From the NCBI GenBank assembly GCA_014650475.1, contig BMVA01000007.1:62001-126000 (forward strand): DNA of 64,000 bases, given 5' to 3'. Position 1 is the first letter of the stretch, and the number at the start of each line of letters is the position of its first letter. A program made the translations under genes and the position numbers. The DNA comes from Streptomyces albogriseolus (lineage in GTDB: Bacteria; Actinomycetota; Actinomycetes; Streptomycetales; Streptomycetaceae). Below, piece by piece: positions 17,202 through 26,672 of the stretch. The notes under the pieces are model-generated. The model saw only the letters and a list, made by a program, of their open reading frames with translations. It was not told the DNA's origin and made no database searches.

Positions 17202-17232
17202 CTAACGTCGTTAGCTTTTCTAACACCGTTAG
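17202..17232. promoter_or_regulatory. Two TetR-type operators upstream of the SnoaL-like gene
   Basis: CTAACGTCGTTAG (17202-17214) and CTAACACCGTTAG (17220-17232) share arms with the site before the TetR gene. Their centres are 18 bp apart. Confidence 0.75.
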
Positions 17233-17287
17233 ACTATGGAGGTCGGACGTCACCGTCAAGACACCAGGGGGCGTGGCGCAGCACAAA

Positions 17288-17332
17288 GGGCCTCCCGCCG
17301 CTCGTTCGACACACGAGCCGCGCGGGAGGCCC
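17288..17332. terminator. Hairpin downstream of the SigB-type sigma gene
   Basis: GGGCCTCCCGC (17288-17298) pairs with GCGGGAGGCCC (17322-17332), with a further CTCG/CGAG pairing inside. It is 84 bp beyond the sigma gene stop on the minus strand and likely ends that transcript. Confidence 0.6.
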
Positions 17333-17415
17333 CGCTTCCACACTTGGCCGGCCAGGAGATCACCCGACCGCGCCGGCGACAGTCGCTCTCAGCCCGGCTG
17401 AAAGAGCTGAGCCCT

Positions 17416-18264
17416 TCAGTTGGTGCAGAGCATCCCCGCCCGCAGCCGCTTGAGGGTCCGCGACAGCAGTCGCGACACATGCATCTGGGAGCACCCCAGC
17501 CGCTCCCCGATCTCCGCCTGCGTCAGCTCCTCCACGAACCGCCAGTGGACGATCTTCCGCTCGCGCTCGTCCAGCTCGGCGATCATCGGGGCGAGGGCGT
17601 GGAAGTCCTCGACCAGCCCCAGCGCCGCGTCCTCGGCGCCGATGAAGTCGGCGAGCACCGACTCGCCGTCGGGCTCGCTGCCGATGGCGGCGTCCAGGGA
17701 GGCGGAGTTGTAGCCGTTGGCGGCCAGCCGGGCCTCGTTGACCTCGGCCTCGGTGAGGCTCATCAGCGTCGCCAGCTCGGCGGTCGTGGGCGTGCGGCCC
17801 AGCCGGCTGCGCAGTTCCTCGGTGGCGCGGGCGAGCTGCACCCGGGCCTCCTGGAGCCGCCGCGGCACGTGCACGGACCACGAGGTGTCGCGGAAGAAGC
17901 GCTTGATCTCGCCGACGATGTAGGGGATCGCGAAGGAGGTGAACTCGACCTCGCGGGACAGCTCGAAGCGGTCGATGGCCTTGATCAGACCGATCATGCC
18001 GACCTGGACGATGTCCTCCATCTCCTCCGGGCCGCGGCTGCGGAACCGGCCGGCCGCGTAGCGGACCAGGGACATGTTCATCTCGATCAGCGTGTTGCGC
18101 GCGTACTGGTACTCGTGGGTACCTTCCTCCAGCTCCGTCAGCCGCCGGAAGAACTGCCGGGACAGTTCACGCGCGTCCTGCGGCGCCACCTGGCCGGGAT
18201 TCGCGACCTCCGGCAGCTCGGTCACGCTCTGCGCCTGGTCCGTCCGTGCCATTGTCGACGTCAC
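17416..18264 (-). CDS. RNA polymerase sigma factor of the SigB/SigF/SigG stress-differentiation family
   Basis: A 282-aa sigma factor with regions 2, 3 and 4: NMSLVRYAAGRFRSRG and EDIVQVGMIGLIKAIDRFE (region 2), FTSFAIPYIVGEIKRFFRD (2.4), RTPTTAELATLMSLTEAEV (3), LTQAEIGERLGCSQMHVSRLL (4.2 HTH). GTG 18264 was chosen because GAGGGAGGGC sits 6-7 bases upstream; ATG 18252 and 18282 are alternatives. No anti-sigma or anti-anti-sigma gene is adjacent, unlike many SigB-type loci. A GCGT-N15-GGGTAC motif upstream suggests transcription by itself or a sister factor. Confidence 0.92.
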   Translation of the reverse strand: MTSTMARTDQAQSVTELPEVANPGQVAPQDARELSRQFFRRLTELEEGTHEYQYARNTLIEMNMSLVRYAAGRFRSRGPEEMEDIVQVGMIGLIKAIDRFELSREVEFTSFAIPYIVGEIKRFFRDTSWSVHVPRRLQEARVQLARATEELRSRLGRTPTTAELATLMSLTEAEVNEARLAANGYNSASLDAAIGSEPDGESVLADFIGAEDAALGLVEDFHALAPMIAELDERERKIVHWRFVEELTQAEIGERLGCSQMHVSRLLSRTLKRLRAGMLCTN

Positions 18265-18315
18265 AGTAAAGCCCTCCCTCATTGGTGCCCCCGCTCCGAT
18301 ACCGGCTCCCTGCCT

Positions 18316-18340
18316 GTACCCCCACTTCCACGATGCACGC
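18316..18340 (-). promoter_or_regulatory. Candidate SigB-type promoter
   Basis: On minus, GCGT (18340-18337), a 15-bp spacer and GGGTAC (18321-18316) fit the Streptomyces SigB consensus GNNT-N14-16-GGGTA(C/T). The element is 52 bases before the sigma gene GTG. Confidence 0.5.
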
Positions 18341-18411
18341 ACTTCATCGACAAATTTTTCGCAGGAGGCGTACGAGGGCGAAAACGACGGTCAGGCGCCG
18401 TCCAGGGTCCC

Positions 18412-18783
18412 TCAGCCCTCCGCGACCACGACCGCCGAGGCCACCCCGGCGTCGTGGCTGAGGGAGATGTGCCAGGAGCGCACGCCCAGTTCCTCTGCGC
18501 GGGCGGCGACGGTCCCCTTGACCCGCAGCCGGGGCTGCCCGCTGTCCTCGCACCACACCTCGGCGTCGGTCCAGTACAGCCCCGCGGGCGCCCCGAGCGC
18601 CTTGGCCAGCGCCTCCTTGGCGGCGAACCGCGCCGCCAGGGAGGCGATGCCGCGCCGGTCCCCGCTGGGCAGCAGCAGCTCGCTCTCCACGAAGAGCCGC
18701 TGTGCCAGCCCGGGCGTGCGTTCCAGCGACGCGGCGAACCGCTCGATCTCGGCGACGTCGATCCCGACTCCGATGATGCTCAT
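18412..18783 (-). CDS. acpS: Holo-[acyl-carrier-protein] synthase
   Basis: The 123-aa AcpS-type phosphopantetheinyl transferase loads the 4'-phosphopantetheine arm onto acyl carrier proteins. Hallmarks are [13 protein letters not shown] at the N-terminus (Mg-binding Asp) and [13 protein letters not shown] in the middle (catalytic Glu/Lys). It is downstream of glmS on the same strand with a 36-bp gap and close to coaA, the first enzyme of the CoA pathway that supplies its substrate. Confidence 0.96.
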   Translation of the reverse strand: MSIIGVGIDVAEIERFAASLERTPGLAQRLFVESELLLPSGDRRGIASLAARFAAKEALAKALGAPAGLYWTDAEVWCEDSGQPRLRVKGTVAARAEELGVRSWHISLSHDAGVASAVVVAEG

Positions 18784-18819
18784 GCGGGCAGCCTAGATCG
18801 ACCGGGCCCGCACGCCCCC

Positions 18820-20667
18820 TTACTCCACGGTCACCGACTTGGCGAGGTTCCGCGGCTGGTCCACCTCGTTGCCGCGGGCGGTGGCCAGCTCGCAGGCGAA
18901 CACCTGCAGCGGCACGGTCGCCACCAGCGGCTGGAGCAGCGTCGGCGTGACCGGGACGCGGATCAGATGGTCGGCGTACGGGACGACCGCGTCGTCCCCT
19001 TCCTCCGCGACCACGATGGTCCGGGCGCCCCGCGCGCGGATCTCCTGGATGTTGGACACGATCTTGTCGTGCAGCACGGACCTCCCACGCGGCGACGGCA
19101 CCACGACCACCACCGGCAGGTCGTCCTCGATCAACGCGATCGGCCCGTGCTTCAGCTCACCCGCCGCGAAGCCCTCCGCATGCATGTAGGCGAGCTCCTT
19201 CAGCTTCAGCGCGCCCTCCAGCGCCACCGGATGGCCCACGTGCCGCCCCAGGAACAGCACCGTGTCCTTCCCGGCCAGCGAGCGGGCGAGCTGCCGTACC
19301 GGCTCCATGGTCTCCAGGACCCGTTCGACGGCCCCGGAGACCGACGCGAGGTCGCGCACCACGGCGCGGATCTCGTCGGCGTACTTGGTGCCGCGCACCT
19401 GGCCCAGATAGAGGGCGACCAGATAACAGGCGACCAGCTGCGTCAGGAAGGCCTTCGTCGACGCGACGGCGACCTCCGGGCCGGCGTGCGTGTACAGAAC
19501 GGCGTCCGACTCCCGCGGGATCGTCGACCCGTTCGTGTTGCAGATGGCCAGCACCTTGGCGCCCTGCTCCCGCGCGTGCCGCACCGCCATCAGCGTGTCC
19601 ATGGTCTCGCCGGACTGGGAGATGGCGACGACGAGCGTCTGCTGGTCCAGGATCGGATCGCGGTAGCGGAACTCGCTCGCCAGCTCCACCTCGCACGGCA
19701 CGCGCGTCCAGTGCTCGATGGCGTACTTGGCGATGAGTCCGGCGTGGAAGGCGGTGCCGCAGGCGACGATGACGACCTTGTCGACCTCGCGCAGCACGTT
19801 CGCCGGGATGCGCACCTCGTCCAGCATCAGCGAACCCGACCCGTCGATACGGCCCAGCAGGGTGTCGGCGACCGCCTTCGGCTGCTCGGCGATCTCCTTG
19901 AGCATGAAGGAGGCGTAGCCGCCCTTCTCGGCGGCGGAGGCGTCCCAGTCGACGTGGTACTCGCGGACGTCGGCCGGGGCCCCGTCGAAGTCCGTCACCG
20001 TCACCGCGTCCCGGCGCAGCTCGACCACCTGATCCTGGCCCAGCTCGATCGCCTCACGGGTGTGCGCGATGAACGCGGCGACGTCGGAGGCGAGGAACGA
20101 CTCGCCCTGCCCGACCCCTGCCACCAGCGGCGAGTTGCGGCGCGCGCCCACGACCACGTCCGGCTCGTCGGCGTGCACGGCGACGAGGGTGAACGCGCCC
20201 TCCAGCCGCCGGCACACCAGCCGCATCGCCTCGGCGAGGTCGGCGCAGGCGGAGTACTCCTCGGCGAGCAGATGGGCGACGACCTCGGTGTCGGTCTCGG
20301 AGGCCAGTTCGTGCCCGCGCTCGGTCAACTCCTCGCGCAGGGCGGCGAAGTTCTCGATGATGCCGTTGTGGACGACGGCGACCCGGCCCGCGTTGTCCAT
20401 GTGCGGGTGGGCGTTGGCGTCGGTCGGACCGCCGTGCGTGGCCCACCGGGTGTGCCCGATCCCGGTCGTGCCCGTGGGCAGCGGCCGTTCGCTCAGCTCC
20501 TTCTCCAGGTTGACCAGCTTCCCGGCCCTTTTCGCCGTGGCCAGCCCGCCGTCGGCCTGCACGGCGACGCCCGCCGAGTCGTAGCCCCGGTACTCCAGTC
20601 GCTTCAGTCCGGCCGTCACGACGTCAAGCGCCGACTGCGGCCCCACGTAACCCACGATTCCGCACAT
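18820..20667 (-). CDS. glmS: Glutamine--fructose-6-phosphate aminotransferase (isomerising)
   Basis: The 615-aa enzyme makes glucosamine-6-phosphate, the entry to UDP-GlcNAc and peptidoglycan. Cys2 (MCGIVGYVG) is the glutaminase nucleophile; the class II amidotransferase domain covers about 1-240 (RLEYRGYDSAGVAV, GHTRWATHG). Two SIS sugar-isomerase domains follow (ISQSGETMDT; LGRHVGHPVALEGALKLKE is split around its loop) and the C-terminus is AKSVTVE. No glmS ribozyme was seen. glmM lies 3 kb upstream in the same orientation. Confidence 0.97.
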   Translation of the reverse strand: MCGIVGYVGPQSALDVVTAGLKRLEYRGYDSAGVAVQADGGLATAKRAGKLVNLEKELSERPLPTGTTGIGHTRWATHGGPTDANAHPHMDNAGRVAVVHNGIIENFAALREELTERGHELASETDTEVVAHLLAEEYSACADLAEAMRLVCRRLEGAFTLVAVHADEPDVVVGARRNSPLVAGVGQGESFLASDVAAFIAHTREAIELGQDQVVELRRDAVTVTDFDGAPADVREYHVDWDASAAEKGGYASFMLKEIAEQPKAVADTLLGRIDGSGSLMLDEVRIPANVLREVDKVVIVACGTAFHAGLIAKYAIEHWTRVPCEVELASEFRYRDPILDQQTLVVAISQSGETMDTLMAVRHAREQGAKVLAICNTNGSTIPRESDAVLYTHAGPEVAVASTKAFLTQLVACYLVALYLGQVRGTKYADEIRAVVRDLASVSGAVERVLETMEPVRQLARSLAGKDTVLFLGRHVGHPVALEGALKLKELAYMHAEGFAAGELKHGPIALIEDDLPVVVVVPSPRGRSVLHDKIVSNIQEIRARGARTIVVAEEGDDAVVPYADHLIRVPVTPTLLQPLVATVPLQVFACELATARGNEVDQPRNLAKSVTVE

Positions 20668-20730
20668 GCCGGGCAGCCTACGGTCCGTCAGCCGCCGAAA
20701 ACGGCCTCCGCGTGCCCGAAATCGGAAATT

Positions 20731-20757
20731 CCCACCGGTGCACGAGGCACCGGTGGG
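20731..20757. terminator. Hairpin terminator after the lipoprotein gene
   Basis: CCCACCGGTGC (20731-20741) and GCACCGGTGGG (20747-20757) form an 11-bp perfect stem with a five-base loop, 13 bp beyond the lipoprotein stop and upstream of glmS. Confidence 0.75.
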
Positions 20758-20769
20758 AGAGGTTCCGCG

Positions 20770-21558
20770 TCAGCCGAGCTTGGCGACCTGGGCGGCGACG
20801 ACGTCGGCCGGGACCTCGAAGTCCTTGCCGGTGGCCATGGCCGCGAGGTTCACGGCGCTGAAGGTGACCACGGTCGAGCCCTTGCGCACCAGGACGATCT
20901 TGGCGGGCGCCTTGACGCCCTCGTCCGCGGCGACGGTCAGGGTGACGGCGACGCCCTCGTCGCCGCCCTCGGGCGCGTCGCCGGTGGCGACCTTCACGAC
21001 GTCCATCGGCTGACCGACGGCGGTGGCCTTGAACCCGCCCGCGCACTTCTCGGCCGCCGCGACGACACCCTTCACGGCCTGCTCGGCGCCGTCGCCCTCG
21101 TAGGAGGCGAGGTTGATCAGCACCTTCTCCGTGTCCAGCGCGGCCAGCAGGGCGTCCTCGGGCTTGGTGTCCGCGGACGGCTTCACCGGGTCGCCCGTGA
21201 AGGACCGCTTCACGGACGCGGCCGGCTCACCCTGCGCCACACCGTTCTGGGCGTGCGCCAGCGGCAGACAGGCGGCGTCCTCGGTCGTCACCTGGTCCTC
21301 GGCGATGTCGTCCGTCGCGGGGAGCTTGGTGGCGACCTTGCCGCCCTTGACGTCCGACTGCGCGAGGGCGGCCTTCTCCAGCTCGGCTGCGGTGAGCGTC
21401 TTCGCCGGGGCGGCGGCGGAGGCCGTGGGCGCGGCCTTGCCCTTGCCCTCGTCGGCCTTGTCCTGGTCGTCACCGGAGCCGCCACAGGCGGTGACGAGCA
21501 GGGCCAGCGCGGCGGCGGAGGCGGCGAGCGCGGTACGACGGACGGAACTGGTTCTCAC
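20770..21558 (-). CDS. Lipoprotein of unknown function
   Basis: A 262-aa lipoprotein from GTG 21558. The signal peptide ends in the lipobox VTAC (Cys about 25), then comes a charged Asp/Lys/Gly-rich linker and a domain of about 200 residues with two cysteines (DAACLP, AEKCAGG) that could form a disulfide. The spacing resembles secreted Streptomyces sensor-like lipoproteins; no enzymatic motif was seen. The start is supported by AGAAAGAG upstream. It is divergent from coaA. Confidence 0.85.
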   Translation of the reverse strand: MRTSSVRRTALAASAAALALLVTACGGSGDDQDKADEGKGKAAPTASAAAPAKTLTAAELEKAALAQSDVKGGKVATKLPATDDIAEDQVTTEDAACLPLAHAQNGVAQGEPAASVKRSFTGDPVKPSADTKPEDALLAALDTEKVLINLASYEGDGAEQAVKGVVAAAEKCAGGFKATAVGQPMDVVKVATGDAPEGGDEGVAVTLTVAADEGVKAPAKIVLVRKGSTVVTFSAVNLAAMATGKDFEVPADVVAAQVAKLG

Positions 21559-21711
21559 GGAGAAACTCTTTCTCGAGGGCGCGGAGGGATCCGCGTCACG
21601 TGCGCGCACTGTAGACACAGCCGCTTCACAGTTGATCACCGGGGCCCCCACAGGGCCGCGGCGTGACACAGCCCACCTGTCGCCGCGTTCGAACTCCGTT
21701 AACAATGGACT

Positions 21712-22701
21712 GTGATCTCTCCGGTCTCCTCGATGCCCCGGAGCGCCCACCGGCAGCGGCCGGAGGCGACTCCCTACGTCGACCTCACCCGCTCCGAGTG
21801 GAGCGCGCTGCGCGACAAGACACCGCTGCCGCTGACCGCGGAGGAGGTGGAGCGGCTGCGCGGGCTCGGCGACGTCATCGACCTCGACGAGGTGCGGGAC
21901 ATCTACCTGCCGCTGTCCCGGCTGCTCAACCTCTACGTCCGCGCCACCGACGGGCTGCGCGGCGCGCTCAACACCTTCCTCGGTGAGAAGGGCTCCCAGT
22001 CGGGCACGCCCTTCGTCATAGGGGTCGCCGGTTCCGTCGCCGTCGGCAAGTCCACGGTGGCCCGGCTGCTGCAGGCCCTGCTGTCCCGCTGGCCGGAGCA
22101 TCCGCGCGTCGAGCTCGTCACGACGGACGGCTTCCTGCTGCCCACCCAGGAACTCCAGGCACGCGGCCTGATGTCGCGGAAAGGTTTCCCCGAGTCCTAC
22201 GACCGGCGCGCGCTGACACGCTTCGTGGCGGACATCAAGGCCGGCAAATCCGAAGTCTCCGCCCCCGTCTACTCCCACCTCATCTACGACATCGTCCCGG
22301 GCGAGAAGCTCACGGTGCGGCGGCCGGACATCCTGATCGTCGAGGGCCTCAACGTCCTCCAGCCGGCCCTCCCCGGCAAGGACGGGCGCACCCGCGTCGG
22401 CCTCGCCGACTACTTCGACTTCAGCGTGTACGTCGACGCCCGGACCGAGGACATCGAGCAGTGGTACCTGAACCGGTTCCGGAAGCTGCGGCAGACGGCG
22501 TTCCAGGATCCGTCCTCGTACTTCCGGAAGTACACGCAGGTGTCGGAGGAGGAGGCACTGGACTACGCCCGCACGATGTGGCGGACCATCAACAAACCGA
22601 ACCTCGTGGAGAACATCGCCCCCACCCGGGGCCGGGCCACCCTGGTCCTCCGCAAGGGCCCCGACCACACGGTCCAGCGCCTGAGCCTGCGCAAACTGTG
22701 A
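21712..22701 (+). CDS. coaA: Type I pantothenate kinase
   Basis: The 329-aa PanK-I phosphorylates pantothenate, the committed step of CoA synthesis. It has the P-loop [12 protein letters not shown] (about 103-114), [18 protein letters not shown] and FIYVDA-like [15 protein letters not shown]. The assigned start is GTG 21712; ATG 21733 ([10 protein letters not shown]) is possible. It shares a 153-bp promoter region with the divergent lipoprotein gene. Confidence 0.97.
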   Translation: MISPVSSMPRSAHRQRPEATPYVDLTRSEWSALRDKTPLPLTAEEVERLRGLGDVIDLDEVRDIYLPLSRLLNLYVRATDGLRGALNTFLGEKGSQSGTPFVIGVAGSVAVGKSTVARLLQALLSRWPEHPRVELVTTDGFLLPTQELQARGLMSRKGFPESYDRRALTRFVADIKAGKSEVSAPVYSHLIYDIVPGEKLTVRRPDILIVEGLNVLQPALPGKDGRTRVGLADYFDFSVYVDARTEDIEQWYLNRFRKLRQTAFQDPSSYFRKYTQVSEEEALDYARTMWRTINKPNLVENIAPTRGRATLVLRKGPDHTVQRLSLRKL

Positions 22702-22741
22702 ACCCCCCGGCCCGCCCGTCACCGGCGGCTACCCTGCCGCC

Positions 22742-23689
22742 ATGCTGCATCTGCGTCTGATCACACCCGCCGAGCAGACCGAGGAAGCGGTCCGCCTGAT
22801 CGAGGGGACGAGAGGCACGACGCATCTGTGTGTGCTGACGGGTGCCGCCCGCGACCCCGCCGGGGACGTCGTGCTGTGCGACGTGGCCCGGGAGGCCGCC
22901 GACGACCTGCTCAGCGGCCTGCAGCGACTGGGTCTGGACACGACCGGGTCCATCGCCGTGGAGAACGTCGACCTGTCGCTGTCGGAGCGCGCGGACCGGG
23001 CCGAGAAGGAGGCGCCCGGGGAGGGCGCGGACGCGGTGCTGTGGGAGCACCTCACGGAGGCCACCCACGAGGAGTCCACCCTCTCGGTGACCTACCTCTC
23101 GTTCCTCACGCTGGCGACCATGATCGCGGCGTGCGGTGTGGTGCTGGACAACGCGGTGCTGATCGTGGGGGCGATGGCGGTGGGCCCGGAGTTCGGCCCG
23201 CTGGCCGGCATCTCCACGGCGACGGTGCAGCGCCGGCCGCGCCTCGCGGTGCGTTCGCTGATCGCCCTGCTGGTGGGCTTCGCGGTGGCGATGGTGCTGA
23301 CGGTGGGGTTCAGCCTGTTCATGGACGCGGTGGGGCTGTTCACCAAGGAGCAACTGGAGGCCGACCGGCCGCAGACCGGCTTCGTGTACGCCCCCGACTG
23401 GTTCTCCTTCGTGGTGGCGGTGCTGGCCGGGGCGGCCGGCACGCTGTCGCTCACGTCCGCGAAGTCGGGAGCCCTGGTGGGAGTCGCCATCTCGGTGACG
23501 ACGGTGCCGGCCGCGGCGAACGCGGCGGTGGCCCTGAGCTACGGGGACACCGTCCAGACCTGGGGTTCCACCGAGCAGCTGCTGCTCAACCTGCTCGGGA
23601 TCACGCTGGCGGGCACGCTGACGCTGCTGACACAGAAGCAGCTGTGGCGGAAGCAGCACGCACGTCTGCGAAGGCGCGCGGCCGCCTGA
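22742..23689 (+). CDS. DUF389 multi-spanning membrane protein
   Basis: A 315-aa protein with a soluble N-terminal region (about 1-115) and then about six hydrophobic segments (LSFLTLATMIAACGVVL, LIVGAMAVGPEFGPLAGIS, SLIALLVGFAVAMVLTVGF, FSFVVAVLAGAAGTLSL, a VAISVTTVPAAANAAVAL loop, and LLGITLAGTLTLL). The DUF389 signature around GAMAVGPEFGPL is clear. Function is unknown. It starts 40 bp after coaA and may be co-transcribed. Confidence 0.9.
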   Translation: MLHLRLITPAEQTEEAVRLIEGTRGTTHLCVLTGAARDPAGDVVLCDVAREAADDLLSGLQRLGLDTTGSIAVENVDLSLSERADRAEKEAPGEGADAVLWEHLTEATHEESTLSVTYLSFLTLATMIAACGVVLDNAVLIVGAMAVGPEFGPLAGISTATVQRRPRLAVRSLIALLVGFAVAMVLTVGFSLFMDAVGLFTKEQLEADRPQTGFVYAPDWFSFVVAVLAGAAGTLSLTSAKSGALVGVAISVTTVPAAANAAVALSYGDTVQTWGSTEQLLLNLLGITLAGTLTLLTQKQLWRKQHARLRRRAAA

Positions 23690-23791
23690 GGCGCGCCGGC
23701 GGTGGCCGGGCCGCCCACGGCGGCCCCGCACCACCACCCCGCCGTGGGCGCGACCTCACCCCTCACCGGGCAGCGCCGCAGGCACACGACC

Positions 23792-25150
23792 TCAGCCGAG
23801 CGCGGACTTCACCGCATCCGCGAGCCGCCCCGCCACCGACCGCGCCTGGTCGATGTCGGCCGCCTCGACCATCACCCGCACCAGCGGCTCCGTGCCCGAG
23901 GGACGCAGCAGCACCCGCCCGGTCTCCCCCAGCTCACGCTCGGCCTCGCCCACGGCCGTCGCCAGCTCCGCGGACGTCTTCACCCGCGACTTGTCCACGT
24001 CAGGGACGTTGATCAGGACCTGCGGCAACCGCTCCATCACCGACGCCAGCTCCCGCAGCGGCCGCCCCGTCTGAGCGACCCGCGCCGCCAGCAGCAGCCC
24101 CGTCAGCGTCCCGTCACCCGTCGTCGCGTGGTCGAGGATGATCACGTGCCCGGACTGCTCGCCGCCCAGGGCGAACCCGTGCTGCTTCATCTCCTCCAGC
24201 ACGTACCGGTCCCCCACCGCGGTCTGGACGAGCCGGATCCCCTCCCGCTCCATGGCGAGCTTGAACCCGAGGTTCGACATCACGGTGGCGACCACCGTGT
24301 CGGACCGCAACGCCTCCCGCTCCCGCATGGCCAGCGCCAGCACGGCGAGGATCTGGTCCCCGTCGACCTCCTCCCCCATGTGGTCGACGGCCAGGCACCG
24401 GTCGGCGTCGCCGTCGTGCGCGATCCCCAGCGCGGCCCCGTGCTCGACGACGGCGGCCTTCAGCAGCGCGAGATGCGTGGACCCGCACCCGTCGTTGATG
24501 TTCAGCCCGTCCGGCTCGGCACCGATCGTCACGACCTCGGCCCCGGCCCGCCGGAACGCCTCGGGCGACACCTGCGACGCCGCCCCGTGCGCCTCGTCCA
24601 GCACGATCTTCAGCCCGTCGAGCCGGTTCGGCAGCACGTCCACGAGGTGGGCGACATACGTGTCGGCCCCCTCCTCGTAGTCCCGCACCCGCCCGACCCC
24701 GGACCCGGTGGGCCGGTCCCACGGCGCACCGGTGCGGTGCTCCTCGTAGACCGACTCGATCCGGTCCTCCAGCTCGTCGGCGAGCTTGTGCCCCCCGCGG
24801 GCGAAGAACTTGATGCCGTTGTCCGGCATGGCGTTGTGGCTGGCGGAGAGCATCACGCCGAGGTCGGCGCCGAGCGCACCGGTGAGATGGGCGACGGCCG
24901 GCGTCGGCAGCACGCCGACCCGCAGGACGTCCACGCCCGCGCTGGCGAGCCCGGCGACCACGGCGGCCTCCAGGAACTCCCCGGACGCGCGCGGGTCCCG
25001 TCCGACCACGGCGGTGGGCCGGTGCCCTTCGAACGTGCCCGCCTCGGCCAGTACGTGCGCGGCGGCGACGGACAGGCCGAGCGCCATCTCCGCCGTGAGA
25101 TCCGCGTTGGCGACACCGCGCACGCCGTCCGTGCCGAAGAGTCGTCCCAC
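23792..25150 (-). CDS. glmM: Phosphoglucosamine mutase
   Basis: The 452-aa enzyme converts glucosamine-6-P to glucosamine-1-P for UDP-GlcNAc. Typical blocks: [14 protein letters not shown] at the N-terminus, the phosphoserine loop [12 protein letters not shown] (Ser104), the metal loop HDGDADR, GGEQSGH in the sugar loop and [12 protein letters not shown] in the phosphate-binding domain. GTG 25150 is preceded by AGGAGG. It follows rpsI on the same strand beyond a terminator. Confidence 0.97.
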   Translation of the reverse strand: MGRLFGTDGVRGVANADLTAEMALGLSVAAAHVLAEAGTFEGHRPTAVVGRDPRASGEFLEAAVVAGLASAGVDVLRVGVLPTPAVAHLTGALGADLGVMLSASHNAMPDNGIKFFARGGHKLADELEDRIESVYEEHRTGAPWDRPTGSGVGRVRDYEEGADTYVAHLVDVLPNRLDGLKIVLDEAHGAASQVSPEAFRRAGAEVVTIGAEPDGLNINDGCGSTHLALLKAAVVEHGAALGIAHDGDADRCLAVDHMGEEVDGDQILAVLALAMREREALRSDTVVATVMSNLGFKLAMEREGIRLVQTAVGDRYVLEEMKQHGFALGGEQSGHVIILDHATTGDGTLTGLLLAARVAQTGRPLRELASVMERLPQVLINVPDVDKSRVKTSAELATAVGEAERELGETGRVLLRPSGTEPLVRVMVEAADIDQARSVAGRLADAVKSALG

Positions 25151-25365
25151 TTGTCCTCCTGAGGATGCGTCAGTATCGACAGCCCTCCAGGGTCCTGCCA
25201 CTGACAAAGCTGAGCTTCTGCTGTGTTCGACGGTCGCGGAACGACCCCGGCTCCCATGTCACGGGAACGCGCACCGGGCGTACACCTCGGCGTCACCGCC
25301 CGACCATCCGATCACATTAGCGTTTGAGCGCCTTGTGCCGTTATACGCCCACGCCAGTGAATAAA

Positions 25366-25407
25366 CGAACGCCCCGGCAGCACGATGGCGTGCCGCCGGG
25401 GCGTTCG
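25366..25407. terminator. Terminator of the rplM-rpsI operon
   Basis: CGAACGCCCCGGC (25366-25378) pairs perfectly with GCCGGGGCGTTCG (25395-25407). It begins 24 bp past the rpsI stop on minus. Confidence 0.85.
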
Positions 25408-25430
25408 GAGTACGCGCGAGCGCCCTGCGA

Positions 25431-25943
25431 TTAGCGCTTGCTGTACTGCGGAGCCTTGCGGGCCTTCTTCAGACCGGCCTTCTTCCGCTCGACCGCACGG
25501 TCGTCGCGGCGCAGGAAGCCGGCCTTCTTCAGCGGACCGCGGTTGTTGTCGACGTCCGCCTCGTTCAGCGCACGGGCGACACCGAGACGGAGCGCACCGG
25601 CCTGACCGGAGACACCGCCACCCGCGATGCGGGCGATGACGTCGTAGCGGCCCTCGAGCTCGAGCACCTTGAAGGGCTCGTTCACTTCCTGCTGGTGCAC
25701 CTTGTTCGGGAAGTAGTCCTCGAGGGTGCGACCGTTGATCTTCCACTTGCCGGTGCCCGGGACGATCCGGACGCGGGCGATGGCGTTCTTGCGACGGCCC
25801 AGGCCGGCGGCCGGCTGGGGCTCGCCGAAGCGGGACGCCATGGACTCCGAGGTGTACTCGCCCTCGACGGGCGCCTCGGACTCGGTGGTGTAGCTGTCGA
25901 TGTCAAGCTCTTCGAGCGGCTGCTCGGCAGTGGTCTCGGCCAC
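25431..25943 (-). CDS. rpsI: 30S ribosomal protein S9
   Basis: 170 aa from GTG 25943. The conserved C-terminal ~130 residues start at [19 protein letters not shown] and end with the basic tail [11 protein letters not shown] that reaches the P-site tRNA. The acidic N-terminal ~40-residue extension ([15 protein letters not shown]) is usual in actinobacteria. Directly follows rplM with a 42-bp gap. Confidence 0.97.
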   Translation of the reverse strand: MAETTAEQPLEELDIDSYTTESEAPVEGEYTSESMASRFGEPQPAAGLGRRKNAIARVRIVPGTGKWKINGRTLEDYFPNKVHQQEVNEPFKVLELEGRYDVIARIAGGGVSGQAGALRLGVARALNEADVDNNRGPLKKAGFLRRDDRAVERKKAGLKKARKAPQYSKR

Positions 25944-25985
25944 GATTCTCCTCAGATTCTCTTCGGTCTTAGGGGGTGGCCGGAC

Positions 25986-26429
25986 TTACTGCGCGACCTG
26001 GGTGATCTCGAACGGCACCGGCTGCTGGGCAGCGTGCGGGTGCTGGTCGCCCGAGTAGACCTTCAGCTTCGAGAGCATCTGACGGCCCAGGGTGTTCTTG
26101 GGGAGCATGCCCTTGACGGCCTTCTCGATGGCCTTCTCGGGGTTCTTGGCAAGCAGCTCGTCGTAGCGGACGGAGCGCAGACCACCCGGGTAGCCCGAGT
26201 GGCGGTACGCCATCTTCTGGGTCCGCTTGTTGCCGGAGAGGTGCACCTTGTCGGCGTTGATGATGATGACGAAGTCACCGGTGTCGACGTGGGGCGCGTA
26301 GATCGGCTTGTGCTTGCCACGCAGGATGGAGGCGGCAGTGGAGGCCAGACGGCCCAGGACGACGTCCTGAGCGTCGATGACGTGCCACTGGCGCGTCACA
26401 TCGCCGGGCTTGGGGCTGTACGTACGCAC
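25986..26429 (-). CDS. rplM: 50S ribosomal protein L13
   Basis: 147 aa from GTG 26429, starting [20 protein letters not shown]. Landmarks are [20 protein letters not shown] and [18 protein letters not shown], standard L13. First gene of rplM-rpsI; the 243 bp upstream to the GT87 gene should contain the promoter, but no single box is convincing. Confidence 0.97.
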   Translation of the reverse strand: MRTYSPKPGDVTRQWHVIDAQDVVLGRLASTAASILRGKHKPIYAPHVDTGDFVIIINADKVHLSGNKRTQKMAYRHSGYPGGLRSVRYDELLAKNPEKAIEKAVKGMLPKNTLGRQMLSKLKVYSGDQHPHAAQQPVPFEITQVAQ

Positions 26430-26672
26430 GGTTCGTAGCCTTCGCTTCTTCAGTGAATGGTCCTGACAAGGTCACCGAAGACGATCACGACAGCCCTGAC
26501 CGCACAGCGGTGACGCAAACCGCGTGCTGGTCGCTGGTCATCGGCCCGGTGGACCGGTGTAAGGGCCCCTCACGTGAGAATGAGTAAGCCACTACACACA
26601 ACAGAGACGCAGAATACCCGTGCTCGGCCGGACGGGTCAAAACGAGCCCGCCGCCCGTGGGCGCGCCCTATT

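Noticed and set aside
18820-20769. glmS ribozyme or other riboswitch upstream of glmS
   Set aside because: The upstream gap is only about 100 bp and is largely a simple hairpin terminator; no ribozyme core sequence was seen.
17236-21666. 1476-aa open frame on plus
   Set aside because: It is antisense to the sigma factor, acpS, glmS and lipoprotein genes and is rich in Arg/His/Gly/Leu with no domain; a GC-bias shadow.
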